Of a stretch of DNA of 64,000 bases, positions 1 through 8,235 are shown piece by piece; the first letter of the stretch is position 1; each line of letters starts with the position of its first letter. The notes beneath the pieces were generated by a model that saw only the letters and a program-made list of their open reading frames with translations, searched no databases and was not told the origin of the DNA. Source of the DNA: Tolypothrix sp. PCC 7712 (GTDB lineage Bacteria; Cyanobacteriota; Cyanobacteriia; Cyanobacteriales; Nostocaceae); NCBI RefSeq assembly GCF_025860405.1, contig NZ_CP063785.1, forward strand, positions 8,371,390-8,435,389, read 5' to 3'. The position numbers and the translations under genes are program-made.

Positions 1-414
1 GACGCATTCATTGAGTGGTGAATATCCATTGATATCAACTGTGTTGAATCCTTCTACTAAGACATACTCAACTTCATCAATCACAGAAATGCTTTGATTG
101 CTAATAATTTTGTCAATCTGCAGATCTGGTCGTTTGCTCCCCAGTCCAGATACTGCCAATAGTTTTGCATGGGGGTAGTAAAGCTGAAAGTCGGCAACAA
201 ATAGATGATGATATAAGTTAGGAACAACAATGTAAATTACTTCTCCCAATTGATTGAGATCATTGATAGTTGAGTGATCAATCTTAATTGGTGATATCAC
301 CATTAATTTATTGCTGCTCAGACGAATCACAGTCATCCTCGTTCCTACTTCCAAGCCAAAATATTTTAGGGATTGTTCCGCAACCCAAATGTCAGTATCA
401 ATTGCTTTTAGCAT
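1..414 (-). CDS. DUF4336 domain protein (3' end beyond window)
   Basis: The reverse strand is open from an ATG at 414 to the window edge, showing 138 residues. The N-terminus (IDTDIWVAEQSLKYFGLEVG, then TRMTVIRL and VPNLYHHLFVADF) matches the DUF4336 family as I know it from cyanobacteria and plants; this family resembles the metallo-beta-lactamase fold, and its biochemical role is not established. The gene lies 33 bp downstream of the MAPEG gene on the same strand, so the two could be co-transcribed. The C-terminal part is outside the window, so its metal-binding residues cannot be judged. Confidence 0.85.
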   Translation of the reverse strand, partial: MLKAIDTDIWVAEQSLKYFGLEVGTRMTVIRLSSNKLMVISPIKIDHSTINDLNQLGEVIYIVVPNLYHHLFVADFQLYYPHAKLLAVSGLGSKRPDLQIDKIISNQSISVIDEVEYVLVEGFNTVDINGYSPLNECV

Positions 415-447
415 GATAATTTTTGAGTGAGGATTGTCGCTGGACTA

Positions 448-951
448 TCAAAATTTCTGCACACTGTAGTAAAGACAAGCCACACTACCGACTACATAAA
501 CAACCCAAGTGCCAAAGAAACCGATTGCTCTACCTGGTGATGGGCCATAAGTCTGTATTAATCCCCAAGCATGAGCAATCCGCGCAACTATTAACAGAGT
601 ACCTAGCATCCACAACAGTACCCTCTCCGCCTGCATTAACTCTAGGGCAATCAGGAATATCAGACTCAGGGGTACGTATTCTGTAAAGTTACCATAGGCT
701 CGCATAGTACGCTGCAAAGCCCCATCATCCATATTTTTGGCGACAATAAACTGTTGTGTGATTTTTTCCACAAACCTTGCCCAAGCATTAGGACGATCTA
801 AGTAATTGGGTTGTGATGCGATCTCACCTGGAGATGCACCATGCCAAATCCGAGTACGAGTGCGTTCCATTGCCACTAGATATGACAAAAATAAGGCAAG
901 TAGCCCATGACAGCCAATAAAGAAGGTGGAAATAGGAATAAGAACCATCAT
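448..951 (-). CDS. MAPEG family membrane protein
   Basis: This 167-residue protein has about four hydrophobic segments. The first spans residues 3-27 and is followed by the charged loop MERTRTRIWHGAS; further segments lie near residues 80-105, 110-130 and 145-165. This matches the MAPEG superfamily (membrane-associated proteins in eicosanoid and glutathione metabolism), whose bacterial members are often of unknown substrate. A TTG lies two codons upstream, but ATG at 951 (or the adjacent ATG at 948) is the more likely start. The neighbouring AraC-type gene is divergent, with its start 140 bp away, so it may regulate this gene; that is inference only. Confidence 0.85.
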   Translation of the reverse strand: MMVLIPISTFFIGCHGLLALFLSYLVAMERTRTRIWHGASPGEIASQPNYLDRPNAWARFVEKITQQFIVAKNMDDGALQRTMRAYGNFTEYVPLSLIFLIALELMQAERVLLWMLGTLLIVARIAHAWGLIQTYGPSPGRAIGFFGTWVVYVVGSVACLYYSVQKF

Positions 952-1091
952 TGACAATTACTTGTTGCAAAATCTTAATTTTGAAAATACTCGGCTGCAA
1001 TTGTCAGTGTCTTTTCAATTCTTGCGGAATCTTGAAATCTGCTTTTGAGACAATAAGGGTTAAAACATTTAATACTTGCTTGTCTGTGCTG

Positions 1092-1994
1092 ATGAATCTG
1101 CTCAAAGAGTTTTTGTTCAATCCCCCAGAACGCAAAATCCCTCTGGATCAACCCCCGTTAGAAACTCTACCTCAGTGGGGACACTGGCTAGAAACACCAG
1201 AGATGATGGTAGCAATTATTCCCCCAGGACATTTAGAAGTCAATATTCGTTCACCACTTAACCTTGTAGTCACAAGTTTTGGGGAAACGCAGGGAATTGC
1301 TGCCTTCAATAGCGATCGCCTACAACCTTACCAAGCACTACCAGGAGGTTTTGATATTGTGCCGAATGGTACTACTTATAGTTCGGTAGAAGATGCTGCT
1401 TGTTTTGTGGTGTTTGGATATTCCCAATCTTTTCTTGAGCGCATAGTCCAAGTTGAAGCCGAAGGACAGACAATTGAATTACAGCCAGGGCAAATTCCTA
1501 AAACTCATTGGGGTTTGAGTGTTGCGATCGCTATACAAGAGTTTTTTGATAATGGACAAACTGGTGGTGCATTTTACTTAGAATCAGTCGCCACGGCAGT
1601 TTTGGCACAGATCATTTACCGCCGTTCCAACTTTTCTGGACGGTTTAAACGTCCTCCAGAATTTTTGGAGCCAAACTCGTTCAAGGTTGTCTTAGAATAC
1701 ATTAGAGCGCATTTATCCCAAGAACTGAGCCTGAACCAAATTGCTGCCACAATAGGATTTAGTCCCTATCATTTTGCACGCGCATTTCAAGTTACAACTG
1801 GACTGTCTCCTTATCAATATATCCTCCGGTGTCGGTTGGAATTTGCCGAACAATTATTACGCACCCAAAAGCTGCCCCTAGCACAGGTAGCAGTAGCAGC
1901 AGGATTTGGCAACCAGAGTCATATGACATCTGTGTTTAAACGAATGCTACATACAACTCCCAAGCGTTATCAGCAAGATATAAGTGGTGTTTAG
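1092..1994 (+). CDS. AraC family transcriptional regulator
   Basis: This protein of 300 residues has an N-terminal sensor-like half and a C-terminal double helix-turn-helix of the AraC/XylS type from about residue 200. The DNA-binding part reads LSLNQIAATIGFSPYHFARA, then GLSPYQYILRCRLEFAEQLL and the second helix VAVAAGFGNQSHMTSVFKR, close to the family signature. The frame is open further upstream to 951, but that extension is cysteine-rich, overlaps the MAPEG start and looks non-coding, so ATG at 1092 is chosen. No ligand can be inferred. It is divergent from the MAPEG/DUF4336 pair, a usual arrangement for a local regulator and its target. Confidence 0.88.
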   Translation: MNLLKEFLFNPPERKIPLDQPPLETLPQWGHWLETPEMMVAIIPPGHLEVNIRSPLNLVVTSFGETQGIAAFNSDRLQPYQALPGGFDIVPNGTTYSSVEDAACFVVFGYSQSFLERIVQVEAEGQTIELQPGQIPKTHWGLSVAIAIQEFFDNGQTGGAFYLESVATAVLAQIIYRRSNFSGRFKRPPEFLEPNSFKVVLEYIRAHLSQELSLNQIAATIGFSPYHFARAFQVTTGLSPYQYILRCRLEFAEQLLRTQKLPLAQVAVAAGFGNQSHMTSVFKRMLHTTPKRYQQDISGV

Positions 1995-2038
1995 ACCATA
2001 CACCAAAATTTTCTCTATCCGCCAATGTCTAACCTTTG

Positions 2039-2818
2039 CTATGAAGATTTAAAACTTCTTGCCAACATATTTAGCAGAATTTTTCTTGGTACTACTCTAG
2101 CTAATGTAGTTCTAACTTGAGTTTTGACATCACCAATTACAACGCTTGGTTGCCAATTTTCCAAAGCTTTTAAAGAAGCTTGTACCACTTCTTCACTAGT
2201 AAACATTTGATTTGTATTTCCTGCTAAAGTTGGCGGAAAATTAGCTTCAGCAAAAAAGTTAGTTTCTATTGGCCCCGGACAAGTCACAAGAACTCGAATA
2301 CCATAAGGGCGATTTTCTGCCCATAATGCTTGACTAAAACTGAGAATAAAAGCTTTGCTAGCAGCATAAACCGAAAGATAGGGCATTGGTTGAAATGCCG
2401 TAATTGAAGATACATTGATAATGCTGCCTGATTGACGTTGGCGCATCAAAGGTAGAAATTTATGAGTTAAATCTACTAAAGATAGAATATTTAATTGCAC
2501 TATTTTGACTTGCTTTTCCCCATCGGAACTAGCAAAATCTCCATAATCACCGAACCCAGCATTATTAATTAATAAGTCAATAGATAATCCCTTTGCTTGT
2601 GTGGCTTCAAAAACTGCTTGAGCTGCATGAGGTTCTGTTAAGTCTTTAACTATAACTTCAACTTTAATTTGATAATTTTTTTGGATTTCTTCAGTAAGCT
2701 GATGTAGTTTATCTGCTGAACGTGCCACTAAAACAAGATTTGTATTACGTGCAGCTAGTTCTTGGGCAAAGGCTCTACCAATACCACTAGAGGCACCTGT
2801 AATTAAAGCAGTTGACAT
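2039..2818 (-). CDS. Short-chain dehydrogenase/reductase (SDR)
   Basis: A classical SDR of 259 residues. The cofactor-binding TGASSGIG lies at residues 7-14, NNAG at 85-88, the catalytic serine near 137 in NVSS, and the Tyr-x3-Lys pair at Y151 and K155 (YAASK). The following PGPIETNFF motif is typical. It therefore should reduce or oxidise a small carbonyl or alcohol substrate with NAD(P)H in the cytoplasm. The substrate cannot be told from sequence. It resembles the DltE/YqjQ-like subgroup of general SDRs. It stands alone and converges with the AraC gene, 44 bp apart. Confidence 0.93.
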   Translation of the reverse strand: MSTALITGASSGIGRAFAQELAARNTNLVLVARSADKLHQLTEEIQKNYQIKVEVIVKDLTEPHAAQAVFEATQAKGLSIDLLINNAGFGDYGDFASSDGEKQVKIVQLNILSLVDLTHKFLPLMRQRQSGSIINVSSITAFQPMPYLSVYAASKAFILSFSQALWAENRPYGIRVLVTCPGPIETNFFAEANFPPTLAGNTNQMFTSEEVVQASLKALENWQPSVVIGDVKTQVRTTLARVVPRKILLNMLARSFKSS

Positions 2819-2919
2819 TCTAGATATTTTGCGGAAAATTCTATCAACTAATAGATATTAACAATAGTTATTGCACTTTTTAACCATCTGGAGTGATATA
2901 CCAAAATGCCAAAGGTCAT

Positions 2920-3046
2920 AAGTAGTTACACAAAATTAATTACACAATGTCATTGCGAATGTAGCGAAGCGAAATGAAGCAATCGCAAGGGCTGGGATTG
3001 CTTCGCTTCGCTCGCAATGACTGTAAATATTTTTGTTTAGGTACTT
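2920..3046. mobile_element. MITE-like element with imperfect terminal inverted repeats
   Basis: The left end, from 2920, and the reverse complement of the right end, to 3046, align over about 25 bases with about 18 identities; both begin AAGTA and end TTACA. The interior holds a GC-richer palindrome in which AGCGAAGCGAA pairs with TTCGCTTCGCT around a short loop, a pattern common in Nostoc-type intergenic DNA. There is no coding capacity. It fills most of the gap between the SDR and collagen-like genes. Confidence 0.55.
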
Positions 3047-3103
3047 ACTCAAAGGTAATGAATGTTTTGTAGCGGCACAGAACTGCTGTGCCCTCGGTAA
3101 CTA

Positions 3104-4510
3104 TTATCTACTTCTGCGAATAGCACCTTGCCAATTAATAGTTTGCTTCGCCGAACGTCCACCCAGCGAACGAGTAGCGACAACCTCAATATCAACATTG
3201 ACACCGGAAGTCAACTCTACAGGACGCGACATCGGTAGCTTACCTAATGCTAAGGTAAAACGGTTATAGTCGCGGCTGACAAGTTCCCCAGGGATATCAC
3301 CTTCGTATACAGTCAGGTAGTCAGACAAGCCTGAAGAACTATCCTTTGCCCGGAATTTTACCCGGAACTGAGTCTGAATTGCTTGAGATTTTGCTGCCAA
3401 ATCGACAATTTTCAGATTAAGATCCTGTTCTGCACCAGCAAATTCTGCCACTGCTAACCTTGTCACATCTTGCTTGGAAATTGCATTCTTGACTGTAAAA
3501 GTGGTCAAATTAGTCGTAGTCTGGCTGCTACCATCAACCCACAAATCTTCTGGAAAAGTAATTTCTACTTCCTTACTATCATTTAACTTCAAGGTGGCTA
3601 CAGGATTGCCAAAGCTGCTAATGGGTTGCTTTTCTTGCCAAAGTAGCTGAAAAGCCCCTTCTAAACGGCGATCAAATTCCCGATATTCATCTGCAATTAC
3701 TGAACCAGATGCAAGTAAAGAAGCAGCCCCGTTGCGAATATTCCATTTATTCTTGGAAAGGTTAAATTGTTTACCAGTTAATTCTGCAACAGCAGCTTGC
3801 AAAGTTGGTAAATCCCCCGCTAAGGATTCTTTACCTTGAATAATACTTAAAGTTCCTAAGCTACCTTGCCTACCATCGCCACCATCGCTACCATAGCGCC
3901 CATCTCTGCCATCGTGACAGCGGTAAACCTTATCGGTACATTTATAATCGGGGCTTCCAGGGTTTCCCGTACAAGTTTTGACTTCCCAACTGCGTACACG
4001 ACAATTGCAACCTCTACCACCATTACCACCGCGTCCACCGCGTCCACCTTCGCCCCCACTAGCGCGAATTAAAACTTGCCGCAAGTCTGCCAAATTGGTG
4101 TAATAAGCTGTGACAGAACCACCATTTCCGCCATCTCCGCCTCTACCACCGTCACCACCATTCCCACCACTGGGTGCATTAATATCACGGTTGACGTTCT
4201 CATGTTTGTAACCGCAGTCAGCCTTACTCCCACGTTGTCCATCTTCTCCATCCTCACCATTTTCTCCGGCGAGATTGAGATTCACAGGAGTACCATCTAC
4301 AAAAATAGTCTGGTTTTGACCATCGCGCCCATTTCTTCCTGTTCGCCCATCACTTCCTGTATTACCATCTGTGCCATAATTCTTACCACCTTTCCCATAT
4401 TCTCCATGAGCAAATGCTGGGCATAAAACTGAGCCAGAGGCAGGTAAAAAGCTAGTAAATAAACAAAAGGTCAACAGCAGTGGCAGCTTACTCGAAAAAC
4501 CCTTGTACAT
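3104..4510 (-). CDS. Secreted glycine-rich, collagen-like protein
   Basis: This protein of 468 residues starts with a signal peptide (hydrophobic LPLLLTFCLFTSFLPASG, probable cleavage after AFA). Residues 30-215 are dominated by Gly-x-x and Gly-Gly-Asp/Arg units such as GGNGGDGGRGGDGGNGG. This region is interrupted by a cysteine-containing segment with the motif RGCNCRVRSWEVKTCTG. The C-terminal half is an ordinary globular sequence rich in beta-prone segments. Collagen-like repeats in bacteria usually lie on exported or surface proteins; cross-linking by cysteines is possible. TTG eight codons upstream is in frame, but ATG at 4510 puts the positive n-region next to the hydrophobic core. The exact function is unknown. 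Confidence 0.75.
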   Translation of the reverse strand: MYKGFSSKLPLLLTFCLFTSFLPASGSVLCPAFAHGEYGKGGKNYGTDGNTGSDGRTGRNGRDGQNQTIFVDGTPVNLNLAGENGEDGEDGQRGSKADCGYKHENVNRDINAPSGGNGGDGGRGGDGGNGGSVTAYYTNLADLRQVLIRASGGEGGRGGRGGNGGRGCNCRVRSWEVKTCTGNPGSPDYKCTDKVYRCHDGRDGRYGSDGGDGRQGSLGTLSIIQGKESLAGDLPTLQAAVAELTGKQFNLSKNKWNIRNGAASLLASGSVIADEYREFDRRLEGAFQLLWQEKQPISSFGNPVATLKLNDSKEVEITFPEDLWVDGSSQTTTNLTTFTVKNAISKQDVTRLAVAEFAGAEQDLNLKIVDLAAKSQAIQTQFRVKFRAKDSSSGLSDYLTVYEGDIPGELVSRDYNRFTLALGKLPMSRPVELTSGVNVDIEVVATRSLGGRSAKQTINWQGAIRRSR

Positions 4511-4835
4511 CGGTGAACACTTAAATAGTTGCAACTATTTATGACGCTATATTTCAGTATTTTGCTCCCCTATGTCAAGTGGTATTGAATACTGAAAAAT
4601 GCAGTGCTGGATTAATTGGTGAACTAATACCAATTTAAATAATGTTTGCGATCAATAAATTCTTTGTGGGGGCACGGCAGCAGTAAAATAATTTGATGTA
4701 CCACAAGATTGTGGATGTTCCCTACGATCTGTCGCATTCTTTTTGCAAATTGGTATAAGAGAAGCGGGCAAGATGCCCGCTCTACAAGAGTTATATGATT
4801 AATGTTTGGACATTATCTGGTTGCAATCTCAGGCT
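4511..4835. other. Intergenic region between mnmA and collagen-like gene
   Basis: The MITE at 4628-4755 occupies the middle. Just beyond it, a short palindrome (GCGGGCAAGATGCCCGC, about 4764-4780) is a dispersed intergenic repeat of which a diverged relative occurs near 58776. The side next to the collagen-like gene should carry that gene's promoter, but no convincing -35/-10 pair or operator was recognised. Confidence 0.5.
4628..4755. mobile_element. MITE, TACCAATT family, TAA target duplication
   Basis: A 128-bp element has terminal inverted repeats TACCAATTT and AAATTGGTA. It is flanked on both sides by TAA (4625-4627 and 4756-4758), the likely target-site duplication. It has no ORF. The right terminal 25 bases resemble sequences near 30675-30705 and 15885-15912, and the same kind of ends bound the element at 17737-17887. 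Confidence 0.6.
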
Positions 4836-5891
4836 TTAGGTAAACTGCTCAATAATTCCGCCGCCTAAAACTTTCTCGCCTTCGTACCACACCGCAGCTT
4901 GTCCGGGGGTGATGCTGAACTGGGGTTCATCAAACACTAGACGGACGCGGGAGTTTTCTAAGGGAATTACGGTGACAGGGGTGGGTTGAGAACGATAGCG
5001 AATTTGCACTTCGGCGTGAATAGGGGCAGAAGGTTCGGCAATGGAAACCCAATTTACCCGATTAACGGTGCATTCTGGTTGGGTGGCTTTAGTGCGATCG
5101 CCTACTACCACTCTATTATTAACTGCATCTAATTCAATCACATACAGTGGTTCGGCGGCAGCAATACCTAAGCCTTTACGCTGCCCAATTGTGTAATGAT
5201 GGACACCATCATGCTGCCCCAAAACTTTACCGGCTGTATCGACAATATCGCCTGTTTTGGGAGCCAAATATTTATCTAAAAATGCCCGCATGGAACCGTT
5301 GCTTTCTACTAAGCATAAATCTTGGCTTTCTGGTTTGTCGGCGGTTGCGAGACTGTATTCAGCAGCAATCCGGCGGGTGTCAGCTTTTTGCATTTCACCT
5401 AGGGGAAATACGGTAGCTGCTAGTAAATCTTGAGACAAATCATATAGGAAGTAAGATTGGTCTTTATTGCGGTCGATAGCTCTTAAAAGCTGATAGCGTC
5501 CAGTAGCTTGATCATAGTTAATCCGGGCATAATGACCCGTAGCGATGCGATCGCATCCCAGTTGTTCGCGAGCGTACTGCACCATTGGGCCAAATTTCAC
5601 AGTTTTATTACACTGCGAGCAAGGCAGAGGTGTGATCCCAGCGCTGTAACCAGAAACTAAGTAATCGACAATATTGGTCTGAAAGACATCGCGAATATCA
5701 ACAACTTGATGGGGAATACCCAATTGTTCGCAGATATTAGCCGCGTCGATCATTCCTTCAGAGCAACATTGACCTTTGCCTTTCATTAGCCAAAGTGTCA
5801 AACCAATAACTTCATAGCCCTGATTGTGTATAATTGCAGCAGCGACGGAACTGTCAACGCCACCGGAAAGACCAACGACGACTTTTTTCAT
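4836..5891 (-). CDS. mnmA: tRNA-specific 2-thiouridylase MnmA
   Basis: MnmA installs the 2-thio group on the wobble uridine (U34) of tRNA-Lys, -Glu and -Gln, using ATP and a persulfide relay. The 351-residue protein has the PP-loop GLSGGVDSSV at residues 8-17. It has the two cysteines of the family, Cys94 in CSQCNKTVKF and Cys193 in SQDLC, and the tRNA-binding TGHYAR segment near 118-123. The C-terminal beta-barrel (TIGQRKGLG, then VQIRYR and PGQAAVWY) is complete. Length is normal. The sulfur donor would be a cysteine desulfurase; one candidate lies at 26600-27766, but it is not linked in an operon. Confidence 0.97.
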   Translation of the reverse strand: MKKVVVGLSGGVDSSVAAAIIHNQGYEVIGLTLWLMKGKGQCCSEGMIDAANICEQLGIPHQVVDIRDVFQTNIVDYLVSGYSAGITPLPCSQCNKTVKFGPMVQYAREQLGCDRIATGHYARINYDQATGRYQLLRAIDRNKDQSYFLYDLSQDLLAATVFPLGEMQKADTRRIAAEYSLATADKPESQDLCLVESNGSMRAFLDKYLAPKTGDIVDTAGKVLGQHDGVHHYTIGQRKGLGIAAAEPLYVIELDAVNNRVVVGDRTKATQPECTVNRVNWVSIAEPSAPIHAEVQIRYRSQPTPVTVIPLENSRVRLVFDEPQFSITPGQAAVWYEGEKVLGGGIIEQFT

Positions 5892-6315
5892 ATCCTTTAA
5901 ATATTTATGCGGCCAGATTATGAGGCTAGTGCCTGCTTATCAAACTAATGCTAAACATCAAATGCAGGTTTTGCGGTATTAAAATCCATACCATGCAGCT
6001 TGATTCTGTTAAATTGTAGCATATGTAACTTAAAAGCCTTGCTAGATAAGCGCTTCAGGATATATAAGTAATAATAACCAAATTTGAGATTGAGAATTTT
6101 TGGCTTTCCCTGCAATCTCAAGGATAAAAATCCACTTACTCTAGCCTAAGCGCCCCTATTTATTATTCAGCGTTAATCATAAATATTCCAGATTTTGTGG
6201 AAACCTATGCAATGCCACTCAGCCGGAAAAAAACTTTCTAAGTTAACACTGATGTAGGTGCTACGACAGACGGCTCTATTTCCCAAGGAAATTATTGAGA
6301 ACACCTGTTACTACT
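5892..6315. other. Divergent intergenic region between mnmA and SPOR-type gene
   Basis: This 424-bp stretch must carry the promoters of both flanking divergent genes. It contains a 9-bp inverted repeat (TTGAGATTG at 6084-6092 and its complement at 6113-6121) and no credible ORF. No recognised riboswitch or operator was seen. Confidence 0.5.
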
Positions 6316-7149
6316 ATGTCCAAACAAATACCAGATCAACTGATTGCATTTCCGATTGTGCCTTTTTTCCTGGGAGGATGCTTGGCGTTACTCCCCGACT
6401 CGACAACTCCGGTACAAGCACAAACTCCCCAAGGCAGCTTTTTAATAGCAGAACGAACAGTGGTTAACACCTTACCACCACCACCTGCTTTCCAAACTAT
6501 TCCTTATAATCAACCACAAGTCACAACACAACCAACTCCCTGGAATACATATAATCCAAAATTTCAGCCCTCATCTAAAGTGAGGGTTAATAAATATAAT
6601 CAAACCTATCGTTCTTACCAAACAGTGCAAGCTACTTCCTATAGTTGGAGTGCCGAGCGCTACATAGTATATGTTGAAGGCAATGATTCCCAACAATTGC
6701 AACGTATACGTCAGCTAGAACGCAGTGCTTATATCCGCCATTTCAATGGACGTGCTGTGATTCAATCGGGAGCCTTTAGCAGACAAACTAATGCCCAACA
6801 ACGAGTTAGAGAGCTGGAATTAAGCGGAATCAATGGAGCAAAAATTGTCAAATCTAATGGACAACAAGTTGCTGGTTTTTCTTCTGGCACTGGTAGAAGA
6901 GGGCCTTCTAGGCAAGAGCAAACCAATTATTACTATGTAACTATTCCTGCGAGAGCGCAAGATTTATCATCTATTGCCAGTCGCATTCGCCAAAATTCTG
7001 GACGTTATGACATTGTAGTGGAAAGGCAAGAGCCACTAGGGCCTCATGTTGCAGTAGGGCCTTTTGCTGAACGTTCGGATGCGGAACGATGGAATGATTA
7101 TCTGCGAGAGTTGGGATTTGGTAACGCCAGAGTTTATTACGGTAGGTAA
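6316..7149 (+). CDS. Exported SPOR-like domain protein
   Basis: This protein of 277 residues has a hydrophobic N-terminal segment (LIAFPIVPFFLGGCLALL), which may be a signal sequence or anchor, then a proline- and glutamine-rich linker. The region from about residue 115 (ERYIVYVEGND, RQLERSAYIRHFNGRAVIQSGAFSRQTNAQQRV) and the C-terminus (VGPFAERSDAERWNDYLREL) resemble SPOR-type peptidoglycan-binding repeats, which pair a beta strand with 'G.F....A......L'. An in-frame TTG at 6295 follows an AAGGA sequence at normal spacing and could be an alternative start; ATG at 6316 is preferred here. A septal or cell-wall location is inference from the domain. Confidence 0.7.
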   Translation: MSKQIPDQLIAFPIVPFFLGGCLALLPDSTTPVQAQTPQGSFLIAERTVVNTLPPPPAFQTIPYNQPQVTTQPTPWNTYNPKFQPSSKVRVNKYNQTYRSYQTVQATSYSWSAERYIVYVEGNDSQQLQRIRQLERSAYIRHFNGRAVIQSGAFSRQTNAQQRVRELELSGINGAKIVKSNGQQVAGFSSGTGRRGPSRQEQTNYYYVTIPARAQDLSSIASRIRQNSGRYDIVVERQEPLGPHVAVGPFAERSDAERWNDYLRELGFGNARVYYGR

Positions 7150-7159
7150 GAAAGAGTCG

Positions 7160-7208
7160 ATTATTGAGCATAACCAAAGCAAAAAATTCTCCGGTTATGC
7201 TCAATAAT
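7160..7208. terminator. Perfect 16-bp inverted repeat after SPOR-type gene
   Basis: ATTATTGAGCATAACC (7160-7175) is repeated as its exact complement at 7193-7208 around a 17-nt loop, starting 10 bases after the stop codon. This would fold into a stable hairpin in RNA. There is no clear U-tract on the plus side, so it may be a bidirectional or non-canonical terminator, an RNA-stability hairpin or a small dispersed palindrome. Confidence 0.5.
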
Positions 7209-7211
7209 TAT

Positions 7212-7343
7212 AAATTACGCCTGATGTGAATTAAAAACGCCTGTTTCCCCATAAGGTTTTCAGGCCTTGTCAAAAATCCTGGTTTTGGAACTATCTAGAA
7301 ATTACAAGGTTTTCGGTACTCATTTCACATTAGACGTAAATTT
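7212..7343. mobile_element. MITE-like remnant with 16-bp imperfect inverted ends
   Basis: TTACGCCTGATGTGAA on the left pairs with TTCACATTAGACGTAA on the right at 14 of 16 positions, and both ends run out into A/T-rich flanks. The 132-bp interior has no coding capacity. It lies directly between the hairpin above and the AT-rich ORF. No unambiguous target duplication is visible. Confidence 0.5.
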
Positions 7344-7353
7344 AAATTTGTAA

Positions 7354-8235
7354 TTAAAAATTTTGAGTAAGCAATACCTCTCTAGTTTGTAAATATGCTT
7401 CACTCTCATTTAAAATGTATTGATATTTTTCTTGAATCTCTTTTTTATGTTCATCAAACAATGTTTCATTATTCAACAATTCAGATACTATAGAATTAAG
7501 ATAGGATTCAGTGTTAGATAAATTAGTACTAATTAGAATTTCGCGGATAGTATTATTGATTTCTTGAATTAAATTTTCTCCTTTATTAATTTCTTTTCTA
7601 AGCAGTAATTTTACTTGTTCATATTGTTCAAGATATTTAGAATATATGCTTGATGTAGCTGCTATTTGACCAGCTTGTTCAATTTCCTCAATCTTTTTAT
7701 GATATTCAGATTTTTTATGCTCTATATGAATCTGTTTTTTAACCAATTTTCCTATTTCTTCCCATTTTTCCGAGATATTATTATCTTTTGAAGTCTTTTC
7801 TGGTATATTCACTTCATTTATACTATATTTAAAATCAGTCCATATAAGATTGTTATTCTCTAAAGTAGCAGACTTAGTATATACTACCCATCCAATACTT
7901 GATTCGTATATTGTATTAATTGGCAAAACAATATTTCCTTCTACATTTAGAATGTAATTACTTTTTTTAATTGAAATTATCTTAGTTTTATAAAAATAGT
8001 TTGAGATAGTTAATAATAAGAATATTATGGAGAAAGATACAATAGCAATTATAAATAAAATAGGTTTAAATATTTCAATAAAATGAGTAAATGTGAACCA
8101 TGAATTTTTAATAAAGGCGATTAGATATATAGATACATCAACAGTTTTATAGTATAAATTTTTTATTAACCAAATTCCTATCCATCCTATAATAACAAAT
8201 AATAGAGAGATAAAAGTAAAAATTGAAGATAACAT
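7354..8235 (-). CDS. AT-rich membrane protein with coiled coil, unknown family
   Basis: I do not recognise this 293-residue protein. It begins with two or three long hydrophobic segments, about residues 3-25, 34-48 and 55-80 (FKPILFIIAIVSFSIIFLLL). A beta-rich stretch follows (residues 85-140), then a long charged helical region from about 150 to 285 rich in Lys, Glu and Gln that probably forms a coiled coil. A membrane anchor with a cytoplasmic coiled coil would fit. The codon use is strikingly A/T-rich compared with neighbours, and no RBS is evident; acquisition by transfer is possible. Neighbouring genes give no functional hint. Confidence 0.65.
   Translation of the reverse strand: MLSSIFTFISLLFVIIGWIGIWLIKNLYYKTVDVSIYLIAFIKNSWFTFTHFIEIFKPILFIIAIVSFSIIFLLLTISNYFYKTKIISIKKSNYILNVEGNIVLPINTIYESSIGWVVYTKSATLENNNLIWTDFKYSINEVNIPEKTSKDNNISEKWEEIGKLVKKQIHIEHKKSEYHKKIEEIEQAGQIAATSSIYSKYLEQYEQVKLLLRKEINKGENLIQEINNTIREILISTNLSNTESYLNSIVSELLNNETLFDEHKKEIQEKYQYILNESEAYLQTREVLLTQNF

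Noticed and set aside
3033..3269. 78-codon plus-strand ORF
   Set aside because: It overlaps the C-terminal coding part of the collagen-like gene on the other strand and begins in a MITE-like repeat.
4076..4426. 116-codon ORF opposite the collagen-like gene
   Set aside because: It is the antisense of Gly-x-x codons, which gives a Thr/Ile/Ser-rich artefact; the other strand has a signal peptide and a globular domain.
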